Of a DNA stretch of 64,000 nt, positions 47,201 through 58,633 are shown in pieces. Every line of letters begins with the position of its first letter. Positions within the stretch are counted from its first letter, which is position 1. The position numbers and the translations under genes are program-made. Origin of the DNA: Chamaecrista fasciculata (Eukaryota; Streptophyta; Magnoliopsida; Fabales; Fabaceae); assembly GCA_003254925.1 (NCBI GenBank), contig QANZ01011162.1, forward strand, positions 133,607 to 197,606, given 5' to 3'. The notes beneath the pieces are model-generated. The model saw only the letters and a list, made by a program, of their open reading frames with translations, ran no database searches and was not told where the DNA came from.

Positions 47201-49953
47201 TCACATCATACCATCCTAAGACGGAAATTCATACAAGTCAAATTCAATTAGAAAAAAACAGAAAAAATTATATACTTTCAAGCTAGGATTGAAAATTCTT
47301 AAAATTGGGACGAATGAAGCAAGAACCATGAATGCAGATGTTGAAACAAGCAGATAAAGAGAAAATTTTTTGCGTGAATTTGGTATGAACAAAGTTTCCA
47401 GCATGGAAATGGAGAATAGTTCATGTAAAGAAGTGAAAGGCAATAGCATAGTCTAATTTTTCACCAAAAGTAATTAAATCAACCTCAAATAAATTTATAC
47501 CACACAAAAGAAAAAAAAAAATCAAAAAATTGAAGAAACTAAAAGTTACCTCTCTCTCTTGGCTCATTTGCCTTCACGCGGACCATAATATGAGTGTCCC
47601 TTGAAACTGTCTCAGTTAATTCTTCCCATGTGCTGTAAAGCTGGGCCCGGCATTCCTCAAAAAGCAAAGGCTCAAATACTCTAACATACTCTTCAACAGA
47701 TTCAAACTGACCAGGAATACACTGTAGCTCAGTCTCCTCTGGTTCACAAGATCTCACCAGTCAGTGATCAATAACCGTATATTAATCTCCAAAGTAACTA
47801 AAGAATATATTTCTACTCAACCAATGAGCAAGTGGATAAACAACTCTGATATCTTAGGAAAGTTGCCAAACATTTCTTTTCCTTTCTGGTAACAATTTGC
47901 CAGAGATTTAATACCTAGAATATAGCTGCAAGTGCCATTGCTTTACATATCTTAACTATAATTAAAGAAAAAAAAACAGAGAGCATCATAGTTGCACTTT
48001 ATGCTTTACAATTAATATACTACAAGTCTACAAATAATCTTTAGCAGCTCAATTAGACAGTTTCAAACTACAGTTTGAATATTTCATAATTCTGAATTAA
48101 TATAAACACACTTAGGCATCCAAAAAAGTAGTAGTTCCAACTCTGTATAGTCAATAAAATATGTAATTAGAAAGCGACCAAGCAAAAAGAAGCAATAATG
48201 ACAGCTAATATACTAAATTGAAGTAAGGCTACCAGTTGCCCTTCTGCCTGTTAACCTTTCCTGCTTTGTCAAGAAAGGAGCCACACCTTGAGAACCATAA
48301 CACAAAAGAGGCAAATGGTGATTGGGTAACACAGACAATTTATGTAAACCAGCAGAAGCTATCAATTCAAAATCAAAATGCCATTACAAAATACAACTGT
48401 GATCACCTTTGCAAGTCTCGAGTGTTATGACTCTCACAGTGTGATTACTGAAGGAACTGGGCAACAGGATATGTAATCAGAAAAAACTCTAGTCCAAAAT
48501 GCCCAAAAATACATATCCAAAGAAGTATCAATAACATATTATACATAGTATCTTCAAAATAATACAATTACTTCATACCTGGGTTATGCCAAAACTTTTC
48601 ACTGGTCACCTCCCGTATAAGGCGTTCTACAGATGTGTCCTGAGACTGCGGACCAACAGAGATCTGCTTCTTCATAGATGGATGTTTCTTGTTTCCTAAT
48701 TTCATGTCATTGGAGCTTTGACCAGTCAGACCTGGCTTTCTATTAGAAACTGGTACATTCTTCTGTGGCCTCAAATCTGTTGGCTGTTTCCATGAACTCT
48801 GTCTAGGAATGGGTGGTAAATTAGCCTCTGTAATTCCACCGTCACTGTTTATCCTCTTCGGCCTACCTAGTAGTCCAGAATTATCACCATTACACTCAGG
48901 TTTCATTTCATGTGTTTCAGCATGGGTGCCACCATCGCCAGAAGATGTGTCTGTAAGTTTTTGATCCTTACTTATTCCAACACGGTCAGCCAATACAGGC
49001 ACAGAGCGGACTTCCTTTATAACACGATTTGTTGCAGGTGATGAGAAAGTCTGCCTTCTGGGGGTTGTAGATTTAATTGCACCAGCTTGCTTTACATCTT
49101 CCAGATTAAGAAACATGGTTTGTCTATTACGTTTCTTTCCCAACATTTCTTCTTTTCGTTGGTCTATCTTCCTCTTTCCAGGATTGTTTGCACATCTAAG
49201 AGCATGGCTTGCTTCAATGCCTTTCACTTCTTTTTGTTTAGAAACCAAATTGAGTTCCTCTAACCCATCTACAGAAGCTTCACTTTTTATACTGGTTTCT
49301 GAATTTTGGATACTATTGCATTTCTGTTCACTAGGTTCTATTTCTACACCTACCAAAGTATTACTGCTCTTTTCATCTGTTATACTTTCAGAGTCTTTGA
49401 TATTGTTTGGCTTAATCTCAGAAGTCTCTTCAATAGATCCATCCACCATTCCAGATAATGCTTGCTCTTCCGAAGCTTTGCTTTGTTGGATCAAATCATT
49501 ACCGCCATTTGCACAATCAGAACCCTCAGCATCAGACCATTCCCCTTCCTCCCTCTCAGTAATTGGAGCATTTGCTGAATTGAACACTGATGACTCAGCA
49601 ACTCTCACATCCTTGTCTTTACTATGCTTGGATGATGCGAAAGTATTTGTATTACTATCTCCTACTTCCTTCGACTTAGAATCTGCTTCAAGGATACAAG
49701 GGGATTTAGGACGCACAAAAGGCTGAAACCCAGATACAGAAGATTCATGTGAAAAGGCATTATTGTTTGAAATTCCTAGGGCACCAGCTGAAGTTGCAAG
49801 GAAGTCAGTGGCACGGGGATTTGTGGATGGAAGTGCCTTTTGGGGCTGGATGAAGACAATGTCATCTCTCTCATCATTCTCCTCTGCAGGTGGTTCATTG
49901 AGATCAAATAATGGCCTTCCTCGAGAACCCATCTCATACACATATGCATACAA
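44251..49953 (-). CDS. SEN1-like SF1 RNA/DNA helicase
   Basis: Seven coding exons: 49953-48579, 47738-47550, 47215-47120, 47010-46848, 46756-46627, 46542-44776, 44676-44251. From the first ATG this is 1,381 aa; from the conserved MGSRGRPLFDLNEPP (ATG 49932) it is 1,374 aa, which I think is the real start. Residues 1 to about 450 are polar and probably disordered, with a DLNEPP (EAR-like) motif near the start. The helicase core has Walker A GPPGTGKT (about 720-727), Walker B VIDEAAQ (about 996), GDPQQLPATV, SVQYRMHPQIRDFPS, NTVDAYQGQERDVI and NVALTRARRALW, the order of the UPF1/SEN1 family. The C-terminus carries MDMHMESRSGTPSEDD. Closest by memory are Arabidopsis At4g30100 and At2g19120, annotated as tRNA-splicing endonuclease positive effectors. 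Likely roles are transcription termination and R-loop or RNA processing. The intron 46847-46757 uses a GC donor. No inactivating change seen. Confidence 0.93.
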
Positions 49954-51331
49954 ACTAGATTGTGAATGAAATTAAGTGGAGCAGAAACTTTTGTTATTTT
50001 ATTTTTAAGAGACAATATCCATGACATGCCCACAACTGAAAGGTAGAAATCTGCAAGTAAAGCACAGCAACAAAACAAATCCATAAACTCGTTAAGGGAA
50101 GGGAATAACTGAAAAATATCAATTCATAGTGTCAGGTAAAAAGCATCATATGGCTACACAGAACAAGTCAAAGCACAAACAATATGCTAGTTTGTGTAAA
50201 ATGTAATTCTTGACAAGCTCAACACACAATTGCAAGAATAGAGATGAAAGAAAAAAAAAAACACAAGACTGACATTATATTTATGGATTAGAAAAGGGAA
50301 AAACAAAAAAAAGAAAGTGAAACGCAGAACTAGAGAGCAAATAAAAACCACAACTAGGGAAACCAACAGCTAAACTATAAGCAAATTTTCAATGCTCATT
50401 AAATCCAAGACTCCCTTTCCGGCCCAGAAAAACAAAACCCCTCTCATCAAATAGAAATTGAGGAATAAAGCAGAACAAAATCACACCCCAGGACAATGAG
50501 ATAATGGGCAGACGGCTCTCAACTGAGATCATCCGGGACCAAAAGCACTCAAAATCTCCATGTTCAAATACCAGTCCAACCAAAAACTCTACCCAGTGAC
50601 CTAACCATCATCTAGGGTTTCATTATCAACAAGTCACTCCTTTGTTAATCCCCCCCAGCACGATTTTAGATTCTAATACCAGACAACAACTTTAAACCCT
50701 TCACCAGGATCTTATATTAGTGGACACCCTCAAAGAGATCAAATAAGTTATTCATTCACCCAGCAAAACCGTCTAGCAATGATGCAAAATCTAATAGTCA
50801 ACCCCGCATCATTCAGTATCGTCCTTCCCATCATTATTTCAGCTATTGATTGTTTATCTATGATACCAGATTCCCAGCAGCAATTTTTCTAGGGGAAAAG
50901 TAAAACAAACAAAAAAAACTGAAATTAAACAAGTCTTGGAGAAAGAATTTACCTCCTCTTACTGCGTAGAGAGGAGAAGAGAGAGAGAGAAGAGGGTCGC
51001 TCTATTGGTGTAAGTTAGATAGAAAGAAAGAGAGCGAGCGAGCGAGCGAGAGAGAGAGAGAGACAGAAATTGCAATTTCATGATGTAAAGAAAGGGTATG
51101 GTGACGGGTTTATATCGAAAACATCGACCCCATCTAGCCGGACCGGGATTTTCTCCGGCCACCGTTAAGTTATTTCCTTTGTAGCGAAATCTAGGAAATT
51201 TGTAATAATAATTTATTAAAATACTTTTATTTTATTTATTCATACATGGCATGAAATGTAAATTCCACCAAAAGCAAGGGTACTTCAGTAACTCCAATCT
51301 CCACGGGAAGTCGGGAAGTGTAAATACATAA
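49954..51331 (-). promoter_or_regulatory. Helicase leader intron, leader exon and promoter
   Basis: On the minus strand, a leader exon with GA/GAGC repeats (about 51030-51062) ends at a donor AGGAG|GTAAAT (50953/50952). An acceptor CAATCTAG lies about 20 bases upstream of the first ATG, giving a leader intron of close to 1 kb. The purine/pyrimidine microsatellite in the leader parallels that of the DRG2 gene. The upstream 51100-51331 region should hold the core promoter; I see no certain TATA box. Confidence 0.5.
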
Positions 51332-51707
51332 GGGTAAATTACACATTGGTACTCTGTAGTTTGACCCTATTTCACTTTGGTACTATGTAGTTTGAAATCT
51401 GACACTTTCGTACCATGACCTCCTTTGGAGCTATTTTGTAATTTTAACCATAACAAATTTTGCAAAAATTATATATTGACTCTAAAAAATGTTTAAAGTT
51501 TTCATTTTAGTCCCTAGATAATATGTATCTAGGGACCTATTTATAATTTTTTGAAAACTTTTTCAGGTCAATAAGTTATTTTTACAAAATTTGTTATGAT
51601 TAAAATTACAAAATAGAGCCAAATTGTACCAAAATATTAATGGAGAATACCACCAGGTACAAAAATGTCAAGTTTCAAACCACAGTATATCAAAGTGAAA
51701 TTTACCC
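51332..51707. mobile_element. Near-palindromic Mutator-like MITE, copy C (diverged)
   Basis: Starts GGGTAAATTACACATTGGTA and ends AATTTACCC, with the same internal phrases as copies A and B but more substitutions and a shortened left arm. A direct repeat TAAATACATAA touches the left end (51321-51331) and recurs 7 bp beyond the right end (51715-51725). Either the terminus shifted or the match is chance. Confidence 0.7.
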
Positions 51708-51769
51708 TACAATATAAATACATAATAAAGCCATCACAAACCGAACGCAATAGCCAGATCAACTCAAGA

Positions 51770-52090
51770 TTTCAAAATCGCCTCCGCCGTTAGCGGCGGC
51801 TCCGGCCGTCGCACGGTCAGATCCACCAGTTTTTTCAGTCCTCATAAAACCATCAAAATCAGAATCAAATGGAAAAAAAAAAGAGAGAGAAACCCACCGG
51901 AGCAATCGCCGCCGTTAAAAGAGACGCCGGCGGTGAATTTGACGGCGAAGAAAACGACGTCGTGTTGTGCGTTCTTCAGTTGTGTTATCGTCTTCGTCCT
52001 CAGCAGAATTTGCAGAATAATAATTGGAAATTTGAAAGCCGCTACGATTGGTACTGAGAGATATCGTCAGTGAGCTATACAATTTATATA
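51770..52090. other. GC-rich, exon-like island without an identified gene
   Basis: Rich in GCC/GGC/CGCCG triplets (cgcctccgccgttagcggcggctccggccgt, split across 51780-51810), unlike the surrounding AT-rich DNA. This looks like the 5' end of a plant gene on either strand. ORFs of 60-70 residues exist on both strands but neither resembles a family I know. It could be a captured or truncated first exon, or the start of a non-coding RNA. Confidence 0.3.
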
Positions 52091-52233
52091 CCACGTAGGA
52101 AGTGTGAAACACGCGCAACCTGACGCGTTAGAATCATAAATTGTATTTTGTTTCTTTTTGAGTTAAAAAGAATATTATTATTTATTTTTTTTGGGAGAAA
52201 CTGTATTGTTGTTACTTGTTGTTGTTGAGATTT

Positions 52234-52595
52234 GTTGTAACCTAAGAAGCATGGACACTTCATTTTGAGGGCGTGTCACCGTGTCGGACACGTGTCAGTG
52301 TCCGACACCCGTACGACACCGACACGACACATATTCATAAATTTTAAAATATAAATCAATTTTTTGTGACTTTAACATGACATATAAGAGAAAATAATAA
52401 TACATATGATATATATTATGAATAAAACTTGTAATTTTTAAATTTTTCATTAAAAATTATGAATATTTAATTATTTATATATATAAATATATGGCGTGTC
52501 GTGTCGCGTAATTTTGAGAGTTTAGCGTGTCGCTGTGTCCGTGTCCGTGTCGTGTCCCGTGTCCGTGTCAGTGTCCATGCTTCCTAGGTTGTAAC
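52234..52595. mobile_element. Fold-back element rich in GTGTCC/GGACAC
   Basis: Terminal inverted repeats of about 26 bp centre on GAAGCATGGACACT (left, from 52247) and AGTGTCCATGCTTC (right, ending 52583). The left interior includes a perfect 11-bp stem GTGTCGGACAC (52281-52291) with partner 52298-52308. AT-rich middle. Degenerate relatives: 38605-38820 and 40378-40505. No clear target duplication. Confidence 0.65.
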
Positions 52596-52676
52596 TTGTA
52601 ACCCTTTTTAAATATTAATAAAAAAATTACATAGTCACATCCTCCCATTTTTAAAGCACTCTCATTAATTCTTTAA

Positions 52677-53053
52677 GGAAAAACGACTATTTTCATCATT
52701 AAATTTTACAATGATTGTCAATTTGATCTTTAATATTTCTTTAATGAATTTTGTTCTTAATATTTTATATTTTAATTAATTTAATTATTTGACTATATTC
52801 TTTTAATAAATTAATAACAAGTTTTATCTTATTTTTCAATTTGAGTTAGATTTGAATTTCTTTTTTAAACAATTTTATATTGCATGTTATTAATTACGTA
52901 AATTATGTCTTTAATATTTGGTTAAAATAAAAACAAAGAATACAGATGATTAAAATATAAAATATTAAAGAAGGAATTGACTAAAAAAAATTAGGAACAA
53001 AATTGACCATTAATATAAGATTTGGAGATCAAAATAATGCTTTTGCCTTTTAT
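52677..53053. mobile_element. Old palindromic MITE
   Basis: 'caatttgatctttaatatttctttaatgaattttgttc' (split across 52729-52756) is mirrored by complementary phrases between 52965 and 53040 ('gaacaaaattgacca', 'gagatcaaaataatgc'). About 375 bp, AT-rich and non-coding. Confidence 0.45.
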
Positions 53054-54394
53054 AAAAAAAAATCACTTTTAAATATATCAAAACACATTTAATATAAAAA
53101 ATTTTGATTTCTTTTTCCACACGCTTTGGTCCAGGTCTCATTTTTTAATTAATGATCTAATGATATTACAATAGGTTTAGAAATTATCAGTCGTGCTGAA
53201 ATAATTTTTTGTTGTAAACAATCATTTGAGGGAAAAGTAATTCTTACTCTACACAAAGAAAAAATCCAAAAAAAAAGAAAAAAGGAAAAGTGTAAAAGAT
53301 TCCTAGTATTAATTTTTATGGAAGTATTTTATTTTTTGAATGGAATGTACAGTGCTTTTTAGTTAACCTTTGAATGTAATTAAAGGTTGATAGAAAAAGC
53401 AAAAGAGTAAAAGTGGCCTAATTTGACAAAAGTCTATATAGCCATATTGCAAAGGTTAGGAAAATTATTAATGTTTCAGATAGAACCAAAGGCAATTAAT
53501 CCATAATCCATAATGCATAAGGTAATGTAGAATTTTATCTCTCTTTTTCGTTGCACCTCCGAAATTTGAACTGTGATTATTAGGAAGGATAAGAATTAAA
53601 TAAAGTTATTTATATATGTGTTATAAGATATTTTTAATAAATATTTTACACGTGATAAAAATGTTGTACATTACCACTTATAATAAAGAGTAAATATTAA
53701 ACACATATTTTTATAGGATCAGTCATAAAAAAGAGAGAAGGTAAATAAAACTTTGATTTGAAAAACTTGATAGTAAGGTTATAAGAAATTTTACCTGAAT
53801 TTTTTTCTTATTAGGAATTGCTTAATTTGATTAAGGGTTTAGTAACAATTTAAATTTCTCATCTATTGATTATATGTTAAAAATATATAAAATATAAAAT
53901 TAATCTCAATTAACTTAATATTTTTTAATAAATAAATTAAATTAAATATTTTTGCTTATATAATTATTATAAATCTCATGTATAATTGTTTTATTAATAT
54001 ATATGAGTTAAAAGATATATAAATAAGTAATCTAAAATTAATTAATTTAAAAAAATTGACCAATTTAAGCCGGTTAGACATGGGAGTTGGGACCCAACCT
54101 GACTATACTTAAAAAAATAAGGCCCTTTACACTCAGTTTGTGTTACCAATTCATTTTACTTTGATGCAAATAATTTGTTCTTATTGAAATGTACTAAATT
54201 ATTTTTTTAAAATCGTCAAAATATTAATATATCATTATCAATTGAAGAGAATTTTTAATTTGGGCAAAAAAAGGGAATTTTAATTTCCACCTTTTCATAT
54301 AATAATAGGATTTTTTTTCTCATCCATTTGTGTTTTCATTTCCAATACACTCTCATGGAATTTAGTTGGTGGTTGAAAATACACTACAATGCCA
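53054..54394. other. AT-rich gene-free stretch
   Basis: No ORF, repeat family or regulatory signal that I can defend on either strand. Long A/T tracts dominate. Confidence 0.4.
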
Positions 54395-54402
54395 CTTTGG
54401 AC

Positions 54403-54745
54403 TAGGGATGTCAGCGAGTACCCGATCATTTTGTCACTATCCGCATCCGTATCCGTTCATCTTGTCCAATATCCGTATTCTATCTATATTCAATATTTTA
54501 GTATTCATACTCGTAACCTATCTAATATCTGGTACCCAACGGGTACCCTAAATATCAGAAATATCCAAAAATAATGGATATAGATTAGGACATCCTAATT
54601 CAAAAATCGGATATAACCAATATACAATACCCAATACCCAATATCCTTTAATATCAGATATATTCGGTATCCGACGGATATCGGATATTTTTTATGAGTG
54701 GATTCAGACAGATATCCTAAATACCCACCCAAATTGTCATCCCTA
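54403..54745. mobile_element. hAT-type MITE with 8-bp target duplication
   Basis: Starts TAGGGATGTCA and ends TGTCATCCCTA, with sub-terminal GGGTA/TACCC and GATATCC words. Flanking 8-bp direct repeat with one mismatch: CTTTGGAC (54395-54402) and CTTTGAAC (54746-54753). Same design as 4511-4964. Non-coding. Confidence 0.8.
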
Positions 54746-54753
54746 CTTTGAAC

Positions 54754-56245
54754 TTTAAAATAAAACGAAGCTTTGACCGGCCAAATGCAATTCACTATTC
54801 ATCAATTATTCTTTTCTCTCTTTAAAAATGCCTAAAATAGGTGCTACCAAATTGTTAATTTTATTTATTTTGTATTAAAGATGATTTAAATTTAGAACAA
54901 TTACGACAATGCAATTCTAAATAATATATACATATATATTAACAATCCATTAATACAATTGCGACTTATATTTTTGTGGTGTATAACATTTTTTCTTTAT
55001 TTGAAATCTCTTAGATAGAGAAAATAATCTAGCCTATCAATGGGGTGACCCCAAACAAAATTATTAGCCTAAGAAGCTATTCACATAAAACATTTATAGA
55101 ATACAAAGAAGCTAATAATGATATTGGCAAGCTTTGCAAACATATATGTGTATATATATATTATTTATAAATTTAAAAATATAAACTATATTATAAAAAA
55201 AATACTTTTTTATTATATTAAAATAATAAAAAAATTACATGACATTATTTAAATTTTTTTTTTATAAAAAACGGCTACTTCAGATTCAGAATCTTACAAT
55301 CTAAAATAACAAGAATGCATTAAAAACATCAAAATTATACTATATATATTATCTAATTAAATTATTTATTTCTCTATAATAGTGAAAAAGAATAAGAACA
55401 TAATTTATATCATCAATTTTCTTCCAAGTATTTATAATTATGATATAGAAAAAACTAAATTAATAGGGATAATTAGATAGCACTTTTTTGTCTATAACTT
55501 ATTATTTGTTTGACAAATATCAATAAAAAAATTCACCTTTTCGGTATTAAAGTGTGATAACACCGACAAAGTAGAGGCCCAATACAGCATCCACATCAGA
55601 ATAAAGTGAATTATTTAAATTAAGCTTCAAAGTTCTATATGGAAAACATGTCAATATAGATTTTTGAAATCCTTTGTCAATATAGTTTTTTCTTCTAATT
55701 TTTTAGGGAGATTAAGTAGGTTGATCTTTTATATTTTTTATTTCTACTAAATTGTAATCAACCCTCTTGAAATCAATGTAATTTAGTTTCCTTCTCAATT
55801 TGACTCTTATTCAACAGTCTATTTTTATTAATATATATTTTAACAAAATATATGACCTATTACCATTAATTAATATCGTTGTAGCATAATTAATTCTGAT
55901 AAAAAAAGATAAGGTAACTAAAATTAATAATAGACAATTTATTATATATGAGGCATTAAACTAATATATATATATAACAAATATTAAATTAAAAAAATGT
56001 TTGTTCATTAAAAAAAAATTGAAATGAGATATTAAATTAAGAATAAAAAAACTATGAGAGACTAAATTGAAAAAAGATTAAAATATTAAAGACCAAAATA
56101 AAATTTTAGTTATTATATTTATATTATAAAAAAATAATTAAATTATATACATAAATTAAATTAAATTAAATTTATAACACACAAGGGTCAGCCTGCGCCT
56201 TGTGTGTTATGTATGCAATCATGAAGGCATATATATATATATATA
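54754..56245. other. AT-rich gene-free stretch with a stem-loop
   Basis: Mostly simple AT-rich DNA with TA runs. A perfect 13-bp stem (ATAACACACAAGG, 56174-56186, with partner 56198-56210) encloses an 11-nt loop GTCAGCCTGCG. Weaker copies of the same stem-loop are at 56643-56670 and 58043-58075. Confidence 0.5.
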
Positions 56246-56540
56246 TATATAATAGGGGTTTGGCGTGCCATTATGTTTGAATCGATTTAAAGTTAAAGAT
56301 TATATAAAGTTTTTATATTGATAAATGAGTAAGTTTAGGACCAATTTGAAATTTCCTGATACATTTGGGACTAATTAAAAATTTTGACTTAATGAGAATG
56401 AACATGAGTGTTTTTTTTACATAAGAATGAACGTGGGCTAGTTAGAAAAAAGTGGGTGATTTTTTTTCTTTTTTAATTTTTTAATTCAATAATTTTGGCC
56501 AACCATAAAGGTGTGGAGCCATATAGTATAGTATAGATAT
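56246..56540. repeat. Dispersed repeat, second copy of the 34434-34732 family
   Basis: Shares 'aggggtttggcgtgcc', 'ttaaagttaaagatta', 'ggaccaatttgaaatttcc', 'tttgggactaattaaaaat' and 'gtggagccatata' with the copy in the Rossmann-gene intron. The class is not identified. Confidence 0.55.
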
Positions 56541-57354
56541 ATATATATATTATTTAATTTAATTTATAAATATAAATTAATTTTTTAATTTAAAAAATTA
56601 ATTCATATTTATAATTAAATTAAATAAATATAAATTAAATTTATAACACACAAGGGTCAACCTGCGCCTTGGGTACAATTTTATTGTTCAATTCAATCTC
56701 TCATAATTTTTTTTATTCTAATCTCTCACAACTTATTTTGTAATAAGTGTCAGTTTCCTCATCCAAAATGCAAATAAAATCTATGAAAGATAAAATTGAG
56801 AAGAAAAAATTATGAGGGATTAAATAAAAAATATTTATATAGATTTTTCTTCTTAATTTAATCCTTACATATTGTAATCACGTCTTGAATAAAGAATAAC
56901 AAAAGAGTTTATGAGAAATTAAATTAAGAAGAAAAAACTATGAGAAAATAAAATAAAAAAGGCCAAAATAGAATTTTAATGATACTATTTATATTATAAA
57001 AATTAAACTATATATAAATTAAATTAAATAATATATATATATATATATACTGATGTACTGAAATTTAATAAGATTAAGCTTTTATTAAGATTAAATTTAA
57101 TAAATTTACTGGAATTTAATAAGATTATTATTTTTAATTTCATTTAAACCATGCTTTTCACTTACACTTTCCAATTTCGTATAAAAATTGATGTTTTGTA
57201 GAGAGTAGTTTTGGAAATAAAGAAATGCCTGAGTTAATGAAAACCAAGGCTTTGGTTGCAACAGGACATTTATTTCCTCTTAAATTCTTGATGAGAAGTT
57301 TCCTTTTGCGGTGTGTATGTATGATATAAGTTTGGATCTTCTCAAAATATTTTT

Positions 57355-57724
57355 GGCTAAAGTATATTTTTGGTCTCATACTTTTTGTTCAGGTCTCAAT
57401 TTAGTCTGATAACTTTTTTTGTTGCACTTTTAGTTTCGTATATTTTGCTCAGGTTGCAGATTTGGTCCCATGTTCCATTTTTTGCCTTATGTCTTTGGGT
57501 CAGGATGCAAAATTTGTCTTTGGGTCATGTGGGACCGAGGATGAAACTTTTTACAAAGATATGAGACCAATTATACAACATGATCAAAAGATATAGGACC
57601 AAAAGTGATACGGGACCAAATCTGTAACTTTTTGTAGAGATATGAGACTAAAAGTGCAACAAAAAAGTTAAGGACCAAATTGATACCTAAACAAAAGTTA
57701 TAAGACCAAATATATACTTTGATC
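57355..57724. mobile_element. Palindromic Mutator-like MITE
   Basis: Left end GGCTAAAGTATATTTTTGGT and right end ACCAAATATATACTTTGATC are near-complementary, and similarity continues inward ('ttgttgcacttttagt' against 'actaaaagtgcaacaa'). Flanked by a 9-bp repeat with one mismatch, AATATTTTT (57346-57354) and AATATTTTA (57725-57733). Related to 591-708 and to the repeats inside the omega-amidase pseudogene. Confidence 0.65.
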
Positions 57725-57733
57725 AATATTTTA

Positions 57734-58571
57734 TATTAGTGACTTGGTACGCTAAGTTTTGTCATAATATTATGAGAAGAGTAATTTTCTCTCCAAAAAA
57801 ATGAACTTTCAATTTAAAATTTAAACTTTATGATTTCTTTTTATGTTTTTCCTATTCTTTTTTCTCCATTTTTAATTTCATTAAATAATTTTATGTATTT
57901 ATATAAATTAATTCACTAATATCATTATTATATATTTTAAATTAAATTATTTCGAACTTTAAATATATATTTACCCACTTGTTAGGAAGCAAAATTTTCT
58001 AATATATGAATACGCTGTCAACTTGGTAGCAACTAGCATACATACACACACAAGGATCAGCCTGTGCATTGTGTATTATTTTATTTTTTTTAAAAAAATT
58101 AATGTCAATTATTAGTTTAACCTGTGGCCTGTGCTTTTCATTAATTATTTTTAAAAAATAATACGTGATATGAGACTATACCTTGACTGATATAAGGCGC
58201 ACAGCCTTATACCAAGCCCTGTATAATTGGTGATTTAAGTAAATACATAAATAGTAAAAGTGTCTTAATTTCTCCGGACCCAACTCACCTAAATTTTTAT
58301 GTACAAAAAAAAGTGTCTTAATTTAAAAGAATAAGATTTTTTTAAAAAAAAAATTGTGTGCGATTGAAAACAAATAAAAAATATCTAAGAGACTGTCTTA
58401 GGGCCAGGGGCCTTATTTCCAAGTGGACTTTTGCATTTAATATTGTGAAAATTGAAAACGTAACTAAGCGTTATTTCTATAGAATATATTGTAGAACTTC
58501 ATTATAAAAAACGTGATAGAAAAGCCCAATTTCAAGGCAGAAATGGGTGCCACGCTGGAAAATAGAAGCTA
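57734..58571. other. AT-rich gene-free stretch downstream of the LINE
   Basis: Contains a third, imperfect copy of the CACACAAGG stem-loop (58043-58075) and a small 7-bp stem ATAAGGC/GCCTTAT (58192-58210). No coding sequence. The final bases are the 3' flank of the minus-strand LINE. Confidence 0.4.
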
Positions 58572-58633
58572 TTTTTTTTTCATAAAAGGGGGAAATGCAT
58601 TAAAACATAAAAAAAAAATACAAACATCATCAA

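Noticed and set aside
49115-49726. 203-codon ORF antisense to the helicase first exon
   Set aside because: Shadow of the long disordered exon on the minus strand. It has no family resemblance.
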